Shown: piece after piece, positions 40,774 through 51,334 of the stretch
Numbering within the stretch: the first letter of the stretch is position 1
How the letters are laid out: each line of letters begins with the position of its first letter
DNA from: Novosphingobium silvae
GTDB lineage: Bacteria > Pseudomonadota > Alphaproteobacteria > Sphingomonadales > Sphingomonadaceae
Direction of reading: 5' to 3'
NCBI RefSeq assembly: GCF_009856825.1
Contig: NZ_WVTD01000005.1
Coordinates: forward strand, 62,001 to 126,000
DNA length: 64,000 bases
Program-made: the position numbers and the translations under genes
Notes under the pieces: generated by a model
Told to the model about the DNA's origin: nothing
Database searches by the model: none
The model's input: the letters and a program-made list of their open reading frames with translations, nothing else

Positions 40774-41886
40774 TCACCGAAGCGAGCCACGGCCCTGACT
40801 CCAGCGGTGTACAGCCATGATCGTGCCAAGGCAGATCATGTTGGTCAGCATCGAAGTGCCGCCGTGGCTCATGAAGGGCAAGGGAATACCCACGACCGGC
40901 GCCAGTCCCATGACCATCATCAGGTTGATCATGACGTAAAAGAACATGGTCGCCGTCATTCCGGCGGCCAGCAGGCTTGAGAACCGATCGGGCGCGCGAC
41001 GAGCGACGTTCATCCCCCATCCGAGGACAACCGCGAAGACGAAAAGCACGAAGAGCCCGCCCATCAAGCCCCACTCCTCCGACATGGTCGCAAAGACGAA
41101 GTCCGTGTGGGGTTCTGGAAGGTATTGCAAATGGCTCTGGGTGCCGTTGCCGAACCCTTTGCCGAAGATGCCTCCCGACCCTATCGCGATCTTAGATTGC
41201 GTGATGTGATAGCCGGTCCCGAGCGGATCGCTTTCCGGATCGAGGAAGGTCAGCACTCGGTTGCGCTGATAGCCGTGAAGCAGCGTGAAGAACGAGACGG
41301 GTGCGATGACCATCACGGCAGCGCCTGCGCTGACGAACCACCACAAGGGGAGACCAGCGAGGAACATCGTCACCGCGCCGCCGAAACAAATGGCCAGCGC
41401 GGTCCCAAGATCGGGCTGGATCATGACGAAGAGTGCGGGAAGACCGATCAGTAGGCCAGCGGGTACAAGACCGCGCCAACTGGCTGTCATCGCCTGGGGC
41501 AAAGTTTCGTAGAAGCGGGCGAGAACGAGAACGATGGCCGGCTTCATCAGCTCAGAGGGTTGCAGCGTCATGAAGCCAAGGTTCAGCCAGCGCTGGCTTC
41601 CTCCACCGACCGCCCCGATGAGCTCGACCAATACGAGCAGGACGACTATGCCGCCGTAAACCGGATAGGCGGCCAGGCGGAAAAGGTTTCGGCTCAGGCG
41701 CGAGATGATGACCGCCATGACCAGAAAGATGCCGAAGCGCACGACATGGCTGAGCGCGTAAGGCTGCAGCGACCCTCCGGCCGCCGAATACAGAACCGCC
41801 GCGCCAAGCGACACGAGGCAACACAGAGGTATCAGCATCTGCCAAGGCTGGCGCGAAATAGCCTCTGGCACGATCGAGCGGCTCAT
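40774..41886 (-). CDS. rodA: RodA, SEDS peptidoglycan glycosyltransferase
   Basis: This is a 370-aa inner-membrane protein that polymerises peptidoglycan during side-wall growth, together with PBP2. About ten helices; SEDS motifs include SQRWLNLGFMTLQPSELMKP, MIQPDLGTAL, DPLGTGYHITQSKIAIGSGG and LPEPHTDFVFATMSEEWGL. The ATG at 41886 overlaps the mrdA stop by 4 bp. Longer open frames upstream lie within mrdA. It is the last gene of the rod operon. Confidence 0.96.
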   Translation of the reverse strand: MSRSIVPEAISRQPWQMLIPLCCLVSLGAAVLYSAAGGSLQPYALSHVVRFGIFLVMAVIISRLSRNLFRLAAYPVYGGIVVLLVLVELIGAVGGGSQRWLNLGFMTLQPSELMKPAIVLVLARFYETLPQAMTASWRGLVPAGLLIGLPALFVMIQPDLGTALAICFGGAVTMFLAGLPLWWFVSAGAAVMVIAPVSFFTLLHGYQRNRVLTFLDPESDPLGTGYHITQSKIAIGSGGIFGKGFGNGTQSHLQYLPEPHTDFVFATMSEEWGLMGGLFVLFVFAVVLGWGMNVARRAPDRFSSLLAAGMTATMFFYVMINLMMVMGLAPVVGIPLPFMSHGGTSMLTNMICLGTIMAVHRWSQGRGSLR

Positions 41887-43982
41887 TGGGCGTTTGCTCC
41901 GGGAGTGCCGCTCGGCGTGGACGTGCTGGCTGGGGCCGGCGGCGCATCCGCACGCGGAATGCCGGGCGCTGCATCCGGTTCCGGCGCAGGCGACTGCGCA
42001 TCGCTGACGATCGGCTGGCGCGGCTCCTGCGAGCCGCTGGCCTGCTGCAGGGCCTCGGGCGCCACGGCGGGAGCACCTGCTCCATACTGTGCCGAGTAGG
42101 CGCGGTATCTTGTATCGAGACGCTCCTTGGCAGTGCCGCCCCAGTTTTTCTCGAGTTCGGTCAGGATGTCCATGCCTTTCTGCCGATCGAAGACATACGT
42201 CAAAACATCTCTGGCGATGGGATAGGCCGCGCCCGATCCACCACCGTGTTCCACGACTACGGAGCAGGCATAAACCGGATTGTCGAAAGGAGCGAAGCAG
42301 ATGAAGTGGCCATGGTCGCGGTGCTTCCAAAGACCGCCCTTGCCGCTGCCGATGTTGAGGCCGACTACCTGCGCGGTGCCCGTCTTTCCGGCAAGCTTGA
42401 TGTTCGGGAAAGGCAATTTGGAGTTCGGCGCCGATCCGGGTCCATTAGCCACGTCCGACATTGCCTGGTGAATATATGCCAGATGGTCCTGCGGAATGCC
42501 GAGAGAAGCGGCAGGGCGGTCGCCAGCGCCGTGAAGAAGCCGGGGCATGATGATCTTTCCGCTTGCAAGGCGAGAAGCCTGCACCGCCTGCTGCAGCGGG
42601 TTCACGAGGAAGTAACCTTGCCCGATCGTCGCGTTCACGGTGTCGAATGTCTGCCATTCCTTGCCGTACTTGCGCAGTTTCCAGGCGGGGTCGGGCACGG
42701 TGCCGTAAGACTGGCCGACTACAGGCAACTCGAATTCATGGCCAAGGCCTAGGCGCCACGCCATCGCGGCGATCGGGTCCATGCCGATGCGCTGGGCGAA
42801 GTGATAGAAGTAGACGTCGCAGCTCTGGTATATGCCCTTAGCCATGTTGACCGAGCCGTGACCGCGCCGGTTCCAGCAGTGGAACACGCGGTTTCCGACG
42901 CGAAGGCCACCGCCGCAGAACACCGACTCGTCGGGATCCAGACCTGCTTCCATGAAGGCCAGGGCCACCATCGGCTTCACGGTCGAGCCGGGCGGATAAA
43001 GGCCGCGCAGCACCTTGTTGCGGAGCGGCACATGGTCATCCTCGGACAGCATCTTCCACTCGAGGCGGCCGATTCCATCAGAGAAGCTGTTCGGGTCGTA
43101 ACTCGGCATCGACGCCATTGCGAGCACATCGCCATTGCGACAGTCCATCACCACGACCGCCGCGGACTCAAGACCGATCCGGCGCGCGGCGAAGTCCTGT
43201 ATGCCTGCATCGATCGTCAGCTTGATCGTCTTGCCGGGAACATCCTCGCGGGTATCGAGATTGCGCACGATGCGCCCGGAGGCGGTGACCTCGACGCGCC
43301 GGGCGCCCGGGCTGCCACGCAGATCCTTCTCGAAAATCTTCTCGAGCGCGTCCTTGCCGACCTTGTAGCCCGGCGTGATCAGGACGGGATCGTGGTCCTT
43401 CTCGTACTCTTCCGCGGACGCAGCTCCGACATATCCGATAAGATGGCCTACCGAAGGACCCGTGGGATAAAAGCGCGAGAAGCCGCGCTGCGTTACCACG
43501 CCGGGAAGGTCGGGCAGACGCACGCTGACGGCGGAGAAGCGTTCGAGGTCAAGCCCGGTTGCGACCTCGACCGGCGCAAATCCATGTGCCTTGTCGAGCT
43601 TGTCCTGCAGGTCCTGCAGGTCGACCGGTGAGAGGGAAAGCAGGCGTCCCAGTTCGGCGATGGTACGCTCGGCATCCTTCATCTGCTCGGGTACGACATC
43701 CACTCGGAAATCGGCCCGGTTCGATGCGAGAGGCTGTCCATGGCGATCAAGGATCCAGCCCCGGCGCGGAGGAATGAGGGAGAGGTTGACGCGGTTGCTT
43801 TCCGCCTCCAGCTTGTATTTCTCGTTCTCGAACACCGACAGGTACGTCATGCGCGCGGCGAGTAGCGCGCCGACCCCGCCCTGTATCGTTCCCAACACGA
43901 CAGTGCGGCGGTCGAAACTGTTGCGCAGGGTACCTGTCGTGACGTGCGGTGGACGCAGCCAGCGGCGAAAGTCGATCTTCAT
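41883..43982 (-). CDS. mrdA: Penicillin-binding protein 2 (transpeptidase)
   Basis: This is a 699-aa class B PBP of the elongasome. One N-terminal helix is followed by a pedestal domain and the transpeptidase domain. The active Ser lies in PPGSTVKPMVA (STVK near residue 333), the second motif is YQSCDVYF, and the third is GKTGTAQV. The C-terminal tail of some 70 residues is Pro/Ala-rich and unusual, with PAPEPDAAPGIPRADAPPAP. The ATG at 43982 overlaps the mreD stop; the longer frame upstream is in mreD. Confidence 0.96.
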   Translation of the reverse strand: MKIDFRRWLRPPHVTTGTLRNSFDRRTVVLGTIQGGVGALLAARMTYLSVFENEKYKLEAESNRVNLSLIPPRRGWILDRHGQPLASNRADFRVDVVPEQMKDAERTIAELGRLLSLSPVDLQDLQDKLDKAHGFAPVEVATGLDLERFSAVSVRLPDLPGVVTQRGFSRFYPTGPSVGHLIGYVGAASAEEYEKDHDPVLITPGYKVGKDALEKIFEKDLRGSPGARRVEVTASGRIVRNLDTREDVPGKTIKLTIDAGIQDFAARRIGLESAAVVVMDCRNGDVLAMASMPSYDPNSFSDGIGRLEWKMLSEDDHVPLRNKVLRGLYPPGSTVKPMVALAFMEAGLDPDESVFCGGGLRVGNRVFHCWNRRGHGSVNMAKGIYQSCDVYFYHFAQRIGMDPIAAMAWRLGLGHEFELPVVGQSYGTVPDPAWKLRKYGKEWQTFDTVNATIGQGYFLVNPLQQAVQASRLASGKIIMPRLLHGAGDRPAASLGIPQDHLAYIHQAMSDVANGPGSAPNSKLPFPNIKLAGKTGTAQVVGLNIGSGKGGLWKHRDHGHFICFAPFDNPVYACSVVVEHGGGSGAAYPIARDVLTYVFDRQKGMDILTELEKNWGGTAKERLDTRYRAYSAQYGAGAPAVAPEALQQASGSQEPRQPIVSDAQSPAPEPDAAPGIPRADAPPAPASTSTPSGTPGANAQ

Positions 43983-44527
43983 CGAATAAGCACGAAGGGC
44001 CTGAGCCGAAAGCGATCGGCAATGGCGACGAGCCGGCCGACAAGCGGATAGAAAAAGACCGATATCACCAGTTGCGGACCGATTACGCGTAAGGGGGTAG
44101 AAGCACCGGCGATGTTCGAGATACCGAGGCAAAGTACGATATAGGCGATGATCAACCCGACCGCCACCAGCCACTCGGTCAGGAAGTTGCGCCAGGGGAG
44201 CCGGGCTTCCACCACGTCGAGCACGATGGCGGAGATGGACCACAGCAGCACCGCTGTCCCGAACGGCTGGCCTGAGAAAAGATCGTCAAACAGGCCGAGC
44301 GGAAGACCTGCCCATACGGGCAGCAGACCAAGCCGCAACTGGCGCCAGGCGATGAAGACCAGAAAGCCAAGGGGAGGAAGTACCGGAGCCGACGCGATCA
44401 GCATCCAGCCGGGCATGAGCGAGGCGACCATGATCGTCAGCCATGGCACGCTGAGTGCAAGGAGAGCAGACGGCTTCCGGTTTATCCTTGGCCTAATCAC
44501 GCCATCTGGCTGCGAGAGCAGGGCCAC
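43979..44527 (-). CDS. mreD: Rod shape-determining protein MreD
   Basis: This is a 182-aa integral membrane protein of the elongasome with five hydrophobic segments. GLPLGLFDDLFSGQPFGT is the family signature, followed by AVLLWSISAIVLD. The GTG at 44527 follows the mreC stop closely, and the 3' end overlaps mrdA by 4 bp. A strong ribosome-binding site is not visible, so coupling to mreC is likely. Confidence 0.9.
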   Translation of the reverse strand: MALLSQPDGVIRPRINRKPSALLALSVPWLTIMVASLMPGWMLIASAPVLPPLGFLVFIAWRQLRLGLLPVWAGLPLGLFDDLFSGQPFGTAVLLWSISAIVLDVVEARLPWRNFLTEWLVAVGLIIAYIVLCLGISNIAGASTPLRVIGPQLVISVFFYPLVGRLVAIADRFRLRPFVLIR

Positions 44528-44529
44528 GG

Positions 44530-45411
44530 CTATGATCCCGCCTGTGGAACTGCCGGAGGCGGTGGGGGAGGAGGGCTCCAGGCCCGCTCGACGATCACGA
44601 AATCGGTATCGGACGGATTGCTCAGAACACGTGCGATAGCTCCGTCGCGGAGGAGCTTGGTTACGATCGCCATTGGCGTGCCGGGCCGATACAGGCCGCC
44701 CGAGCCCGTCGTCACCATCACGTCGCCCTTGCGCAGCGGGTTGAGACCGAGGTTGACGAGGCGAACGCGGATAGTGCCGTCGCCTTGCCCTTGCGCAAAG
44801 GCGGCCACGCCATCCTTTGCGCGCCGCACCGGCACCAGACTTTCCGTGTCCGTGATCAGCAGCACCCGAGAACTCGAGGATCCGACCTCGAGAACGCGCC
44901 CGACAAGGCCCATCGGCGAGCGCACCGGCATGCCCTTCGTCACGCCGCGATCCGCGCCGGCGCCAAGCGTGGCGAACCGACGCGTACTTGTCCCTGTGGA
45001 AGCCACGAGGCGCGCGAAAGCGACCGGCTGGGCGTCGCCTTCGTCCAGATCCAGCAATTGCTTGAGGCGGCGGTTCTCGTCCTTGATCGCCTGCGCCTCA
45101 ACCAGCCGGACCTTGGCTTCGGCAAGTTCACGCGCGACCCGTGCGTGTTCGCTGCCGCTCTGGAAGAAGCCCGAGATTGTCGCGAAGGCATTCTTGCCGG
45201 CGCTTCTTCCACCCGCAGATGCCTGTGCAGCCGGTTCCGTCGCGTCTGCGGCGACGCTGTTCAGTACGGAAAAGGCGCCCGGACTGAAAATGGCGATGGC
45301 CAGCAGAACCAAGCCGACCAGAGCCCCTGCCACGCCCGCTGCGTAGCTGAAGAACGTCGTGTACTGCGCCCTGCGCGAAAAGCCGGAGCGCCGATTGGAT
45401 GGCGGTGCCAT
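44530..45411 (-). CDS. mreC: Rod shape-determining protein MreC
   Basis: This is a 293-aa protein with a short cytoplasmic end, one helix (AAGVAGALVGLVLLAIAIF, about residues 24-42), then a coiled-coil (VARELAEAKVRLVEAQAIK, about 90-120) and the two-lobed beta domain. Motifs include FARLVASTGTSTRRFATLG and GMPVRSPMGLVGRVLEVG, then TTGSGGLYRPGTPMA. A Pro-rich tail ends it (WSPPPPPPPAVPQ). It lies 106 bp after mreB. Confidence 0.93.
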   Translation of the reverse strand: MAPPSNRRSGFSRRAQYTTFFSYAAGVAGALVGLVLLAIAIFSPGAFSVLNSVAADATEPAAQASAGGRSAGKNAFATISGFFQSGSEHARVARELAEAKVRLVEAQAIKDENRRLKQLLDLDEGDAQPVAFARLVASTGTSTRRFATLGAGADRGVTKGMPVRSPMGLVGRVLEVGSSSSRVLLITDTESLVPVRRAKDGVAAFAQGQGDGTIRVRLVNLGLNPLRKGDVMVTTGSGGLYRPGTPMAIVTKLLRDGAIARVLSNPSDTDFVIVERAWSPPPPPPPAVPQAGS

Positions 45412-45517
45412 GCGCCATGCACTCCTGTCGTCATTGCGGCGTCACCTGCAGGCTGGAGCCGCTTCATCTGGAACAGCAGCAGCTCACCCGAGCCACCGCT
45501 GTCCTTTGCAAACCCGA

Positions 45518-46564
<1,047 letters not shown>

Positions 46565-46807
46565 CTAAAATCCGTTTCTTGCCAATCGCTTGCCGAATGA
46601 ACCTCGGAACCTGCGACAGGGGTTTTGGGGTGAGAGCGCACCCCTTAGCCCATCGATTCGCGAAACGCCAAAATTTTGTGGCTTTTTGCCGTGGGTATCG
46701 ACGGGTGCCCGTCTCGAATTCCTCGCGCTTCGTCGCTACGGTCAGCCGCCATTGGTCGTGCGCCGCAACAATGCGTAACCAGCGCTGATTTCAACCGAGT
46801 CCCTAGT

Positions 46808-48625
46808 ATGCCGACTATCCGACGACTGCCCGAACATCTCGTCAACCGCATTGCAGCGGGCGAGGTTGTGGAGCGTCCGGCCTCCGCCCTGAAGGAACTG
46901 GTGGAGAACGCGATAGATGCCGGCTCTACCCAGGTCACGGTACGTCTCGCGTCGGGCGGGCTAGACATGATCGAGGTCACGGATGACGGCTGCGGCATGC
47001 GGCCGGACGAAATCGCGCTGGCTCTGGAACGGCACGCCACCTCCAAGTTGCCGGATGAGCAGATCGAACTGGTCGCCACGCTCGGTTTCCGGGGCGAAGC
47101 ACTGCCCTCGATCGGCTCCGTGGCCTGTCTCACGATCGAGAGCCGGCCCCACGATGCGCCGGAAGGCTGGAAGAGTGTCGTCGATCATGGCGAAGTTACC
47201 ATGGACGGACCGGCGGCCCTTCCTCCCGGCACTCGCATCCGGGTTGAGGCGCTGTTCGCGAAAGTGCCGGCGCGGCGCAAATTCCTGCGCTCTTCCCGCT
47301 CCGAATATGCCGCATGCCTCGACGTCGTCCGACGCCTCGCAATGGCCAGGCCCGACATCGGCTTTGTCATGGAGCACGATGGCAGGCGCGTGCTGGCAGT
47401 GCAGCCACGCGAGGAACTCGCCTCGCGCGTTGCACGGATTGTGGCGCGCGAACTGGCCGAGGACGGCGTGCTGATCGGAGCGGAGCGAGGGCCGTGCCGT
47501 CTCACCGGCGTTGCAGGGCTGCCTACCTACAACCGAGGCGTGGCGGATCATCAGTATCTCTTCGTGAACGGGCGCCCGGTGAAGGACCGCCTCCTGACGG
47601 GGGCGGTACGCGGCGCCTATTCCGACATGCTGGCGCGCGATCGCCACGCTGTTTTGGCGCTTTTCCTCGAAATCCCGCCCGAGGAAGTGGACGTCAACGT
47701 TCACCCGGCAAAGACGGAAGTGCGGTTTCGCGATCCGGCGTTCGTGCGCGGGTTCCTCGTCGGTGCATTGCGCCATGCGTTGGAAGGGGCCGGGCAGAAG
47801 AGCGCCCAGCCGCCTGCCGGCGCCGCGATGGAGATGTGGAAAGTGGAGCCGGTCCGGGCGCCGCCCGTGACGCCCTCGCTCGGGACGCTGTTCGCGCGCG
47901 AATATGGCGGACCCAGCGCGCGGCATGAAGCTTCGAGAGTTGCGGAGAGCGGCACCGTCTGGCGCTCCTACGAAGCCGACGTCATGGCCCAGCCGTCAGC
48001 AAGAGCCGAGCCTGCCAGCGAAGCGAGCGAAGAGGCCCTGCGGTATCCGCTTGGCGTGGCGCGAGGTCAGGTGGCCGGAACCTACATCGTTGCCGAAGCG
48101 GAAGACGGCCTTGTCATCGTCGATCAGCATGCGGCGCACGAACGACTGGTTCTCGAGAAGCTCAAGGCGGCAGGAGCCGAGGAGGCGATGAATCGCTCTC
48201 AGGCCCTGCTGTTGCCGGAGGTCGTCGACCTCGAGGAGACTGCCTGCGACGCGCTGGAAGACAAGCTGGTCGATCTTGCCCGTCACGGCCTTGTCCTTGA
48301 GCGGTTCGGCCCGGCGGCAATGCTCGTGCGGGCCGTGCCTTCGGTGCTCTCTCGCAGCGACGTGACGGCTCTGGTCCGGGATGTGGCCGACGACCTCGCC
48401 CGGAACGGTGACGCGCTCCTGCTCGGTGAGAAGCTGGATCTCGTGCTGGCGACGATGGCATGTCACGGCTCGGTGCGGGCAGGGCGCGCGCTCTCGGTTG
48501 CCGAGATGAACGCGTTGCTTCGCGAGATGGAGCGAACGCCGCGATCGGGCCAGTGCAACCATGGCCGCCCCACATGGGTTAAGCTTGCCCATCAGGACAT
48601 AGAAAAGCTTTTCGGGCGAAAGTGA
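46808..48625 (+). CDS. mutL: DNA mismatch repair protein MutL
   Basis: This is a 605-aa GHKL ATPase. The N-terminal domain has the ATP-lid motifs KELVENAIDAGST, DDGCGMRPDE and GFRGEALPSIGSVA; the dimerisation domain is C-terminal. The C-terminal half shows the set of endonuclease motifs known from MutL proteins of bacteria without MutH: DQHAAHERLVLE (DQHAx2Ex4E), MACHGSVR, CNHGRPT and a final FGR. It starts at the ATG at 46808 (LPEHLVNRIAAGEVVERPA), and the larger open frame upstream is not coding. The lipoprotein gene follows with TGATG overlap. Confidence 0.97.
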   Translation: MPTIRRLPEHLVNRIAAGEVVERPASALKELVENAIDAGSTQVTVRLASGGLDMIEVTDDGCGMRPDEIALALERHATSKLPDEQIELVATLGFRGEALPSIGSVACLTIESRPHDAPEGWKSVVDHGEVTMDGPAALPPGTRIRVEALFAKVPARRKFLRSSRSEYAACLDVVRRLAMARPDIGFVMEHDGRRVLAVQPREELASRVARIVARELAEDGVLIGAERGPCRLTGVAGLPTYNRGVADHQYLFVNGRPVKDRLLTGAVRGAYSDMLARDRHAVLALFLEIPPEEVDVNVHPAKTEVRFRDPAFVRGFLVGALRHALEGAGQKSAQPPAGAAMEMWKVEPVRAPPVTPSLGTLFAREYGGPSARHEASRVAESGTVWRSYEADVMAQPSARAEPASEASEEALRYPLGVARGQVAGTYIVAEAEDGLVIVDQHAAHERLVLEKLKAAGAEEAMNRSQALLLPEVVDLEETACDALEDKLVDLARHGLVLERFGPAAMLVRAVPSVLSRSDVTALVRDVADDLARNGDALLLGEKLDLVLATMACHGSVRAGRALSVAEMNALLREMERTPRSGQCNHGRPTWVKLAHQDIEKLFGRK

Positions 48626-49116
48626 TGCGAAAGACGATTGCGGCTGTGGTTTGCCTAGGGTTCCTGTCTGCCTGCGGGGAGGAGGGGGCTTCCCACGACC
48701 CCGCCAAGGCGGCGCGCGATGTCGCCATGGTCGAGAAAATGAGCAAGGAACCGTTCAAGCCGATCCTGCCGGTGGTCATTACCCAGGTCGACATAGAACG
48801 CTATGGTCTCGACAAGCCGGGGTGCTCCTTCCACAAGAATCGCGACAAGGATCCGCTCTTCATAGCCGGCAAGGACGAGGCATTCATGCGTGTCGGCGCA
48901 GAACTCAAACGCTTCTCCGCTAAGGATGTCAGCGCGGATTTGCCCGGTGGAGCCCGGTCGACCTACGTTGGCCTCGCCAGCTGGATCGACCTTGTCCGCC
49001 TGCCCGACGATGGTTCGGGCAGCGACGCTCTCAACTGGCCTGCACGACTGATCGTCCACGACGCCCAGGAACGTGTCGCCTATCGAGCGGACGGGCGCGT
49101 GAGCTGCCGGACCTGA
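48625..49116 (+). CDS. Lipoprotein of unknown function after mutL
   Basis: This is a 163-aa predicted lipoprotein. The signal peptide (TIAAVVCLGFLSAC) has lipobox LSAC with Cys at about 17, then a hydrophilic body with PILPVVITQVDIERYGLDKP and a Cys (CSFHKNRDKDPLFIAGKDEA). The ATG overlaps the mutL stop (TGATG), so translation is coupled. I do not recognise a named family; the ADP-like motif is not an enzyme signature. Confidence 0.7.
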   Translation: MRKTIAAVVCLGFLSACGEEGASHDPAKAARDVAMVEKMSKEPFKPILPVVITQVDIERYGLDKPGCSFHKNRDKDPLFIAGKDEAFMRVGAELKRFSAKDVSADLPGGARSTYVGLASWIDLVRLPDDGSGSDALNWPARLIVHDAQERVAYRADGRVSCRT

Positions 49117-49965
49117 TCATGGCATTATGGTGGGTCGGATCAACATCCAAACCGCCATACCGACCATGAAGAGGTTCTCGAGAATAGAAACCGCCCCGAG
49201 CGGTACGTTGTCCGCGCCGCCGACGCACGCGCACCTCAGCTCCCGCTTCTGAACGTAGACAGCGTAGAAGACGGAAACCGCGCCGACGCTTCCGATCAGG
49301 AGCGCGATCGGAATGGACAGCCAGGGCAGGATATCGGCCGCCATGAAAGCGCCGGCGAACCATTCCAGGAATGGATAGGCGTAGGCATAGGGCACCCATC
49401 GCCGCGCCAGAAGGTCGTAGCTCAGGAACATCGTCGTGAATGCTTCCAGGTCCTGCAGCTTCAGCATGGCGAGAAGCAGCATCGATGCCGCAACGAACCA
49501 CTCCGCGGCCTGAACCGTAACTGACGTCCCAAGCACATCCCAACTCGCGGCAAGGGCAATCACCGCAGCCGTGAGAAAGACGCATATGACCGGTGCATAG
49601 CCGGGGCGGCTGGATGGATCATCCAGACCTAGGAAGCGCCGAAGATCGTCATGCCCGCCTATGCGCTGTTCGTTGATGAACGTTTGCGGCGTAGTGCTGA
49701 CACGATGTCGAGCTTTGAAGGCATCGACTTCCTGGCGGGTAGTAAGGCAGTGATCCTCGACCAGGTACCCCTTGCTTTCTAGGAGATGCTTGGACTTGAG
49801 GCCGAATGGACAGACGTGCCTGTCCATCACCATCCGGTAAACCACTGCCGTGCGGTTTGGATCGATTAGGGCCTCTTCGGCGCGCAGGCCTTCGATCAGA
49901 TGGCTTTCCGAGCCGTTTCGATCACCCGTACAATCCAGCGAACGTGGCGAAATTCCATCGACCAT
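49117..49965 (-). CDS. Glutaredoxin-like / MauE-type membrane fusion protein
   Basis: This is a 282-aa protein with a glutaredoxin-like domain at about residues 40-115 (VMDRHVCPFGLKSKHLLESK with a single-Cys CPFG site and TTPQTFINEQRIGGHDDL). It is followed by a membrane domain with four to five helices resembling MauE/DoxX-type redox proteins and a late CACVGGADN Cys pair. The ATG at 49965 has AAGGAG nine nt upstream and is preferred to one at 49995 without a site. The gene is convergent with the mutL-lipoprotein unit. Thiol-redox work at the membrane is likely, the substrate unknown. Confidence 0.75.
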   Translation of the reverse strand: MVDGISPRSLDCTGDRNGSESHLIEGLRAEEALIDPNRTAVVYRMVMDRHVCPFGLKSKHLLESKGYLVEDHCLTTRQEVDAFKARHRVSTTPQTFINEQRIGGHDDLRRFLGLDDPSSRPGYAPVICVFLTAAVIALAASWDVLGTSVTVQAAEWFVAASMLLLAMLKLQDLEAFTTMFLSYDLLARRWVPYAYAYPFLEWFAGAFMAADILPWLSIPIALLIGSVGAVSVFYAVYVQKRELRCACVGGADNVPLGAVSILENLFMVGMAVWMLIRPTIMP

Positions 49966-50084
49966 AGGCCAATGCTCCTTGTCGCCTCCCGCCATGGTAA
50001 CGCACGCTCACGGCGGAAAGTGCCGAATGGATGCATCCGCTTTCGTGCAGGAGAGGCAGATCGCCGCCTCCCCTGCGCCGTCCG

Positions 50085-51185
50085 TCAAACGTTGAACTTG
50101 AAGTGCATGACGTCGCCGTCGTTGACGACGTACTCCTTGCCTTCCTGACGCAACTTGCCCGCTTCCTTGGCGCCGGCCTCGCCTTCGCAGGCGACGAAGT
50201 CGTCGTAGGCAATCGTTTCGGCGCGGATGAAACCGCGCTGCATGTCGGAGTGGATCGTGCCGGCGGCTTCCGGAGCCTTCGCCCCCTTGTGGACTGTCCA
50301 TGCGCGGGCCTCCTTGGGGCCTACGGTGAAGAAGGTCAGCAGTTCCAGCAGTGCGTAGCCGGCCCGGATGATACGGGCTAGGCCTGCTTCCGAAAGGCCC
50401 ATTTCCTCAAGGAAGACCATCCGTTCGTCAGGCTCCATCCCGGTCAGTTCAGCCTCGATCGCGGCTGAGACGATGACAGCGCTTGCACCTTCGGCAGCTG
50501 CCTTCTCGAACACCCTCGCCGAGAAGGCATTGCCTGCGGAAGCGGCCTCTTCCTCCACATTGCAGACGTAGAGCACCGGCTTTGCGGTGAGCAGTTGGGC
50601 CTGTGCAAAGACGCGCGCCTCGTCCTCGTCCCTGGGCACCGTCAGGCGCGCTGGCTTGCCCTCCCGCAGGAGTTCCAGCGCCTGGCCGAGGACGGAAGCG
50701 ACGATCTTCGCTTCCTTGTCGCCCTGGGTCGCCTTCTTCTGGGCGGCGGGCACTCGCTTCTCGAGGCTTTCGAGGTCGGAGAGCAGCAGTTCCGTCTCGA
50801 CCGTTTCCGCGTCGGCAATCGGATCGACCTTGTTGTCGACATGCTGGATGTCGTCGTTCTCGAAACAGCGCAGGACGTGGATGATCGCATCCACTTCGCG
50901 GATGTTGCCCAGGAACTGGTTACCCAACCCTTCGCCCTTCGACGCTCCACGAACGAGACCGGCAATGTCCACGAACGACAGCTGGGTCGGGATGATCTTG
51001 GCCGAGCCGGCGATGGCGGCCAACTTGTCGAGCCGCGGATCGGGCACGCCGACCTGTCCCACGTTCGGCTCGATCGTGCAGAACGGATAGTTCGCGGCCT
51101 GAGCGGCCTGCGTCTCGGTCAAGGCATTGAACAAGGTCGACTTGCCGACATTGGGAAGGCCAACGATCCCGCAACGAAAACCCAT
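50085..51185 (-). CDS. ychF: Ribosome-binding ATPase/GTPase YchF
   Basis: This is a 366-aa Obg-family P-loop NTPase that prefers ATP and associates with ribosomes. It opens with GFRCGIVGLPNVGKSTLFNA (G1). Other motifs are NYPFCTIEPNVG and DIAGLVRGASKGEGLGN, and the C-terminal TGS domain holds TFFTVGPKEARAWTVHKG. It is complete and diverges from the TPR lipoprotein gene. Confidence 0.97.
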   Translation of the reverse strand: MGFRCGIVGLPNVGKSTLFNALTETQAAQAANYPFCTIEPNVGQVGVPDPRLDKLAAIAGSAKIIPTQLSFVDIAGLVRGASKGEGLGNQFLGNIREVDAIIHVLRCFENDDIQHVDNKVDPIADAETVETELLLSDLESLEKRVPAAQKKATQGDKEAKIVASVLGQALELLREGKPARLTVPRDEDEARVFAQAQLLTAKPVLYVCNVEEEAASAGNAFSARVFEKAAAEGASAVIVSAAIEAELTGMEPDERMVFLEEMGLSEAGLARIIRAGYALLELLTFFTVGPKEARAWTVHKGAKAPEAAGTIHSDMQRGFIRAETIAYDDFVACEGEAGAKEAGKLRQEGKEYVVNDGDVMHFKFNV

Positions 51186-51334
51186 CGATTACTCCGAAAG
51201 CAGATATGGCCGGGAAGCGGCCTTTGCCGCGCCCATAGCGACCTCGACGGGACTTGACCAGTTTGTCCGCGAGAGGAGATGCAGCAGCACCAGGATTGAC
51301 GGAACGTTCAGCCATTGCCTCTAACCCGTGCGAC

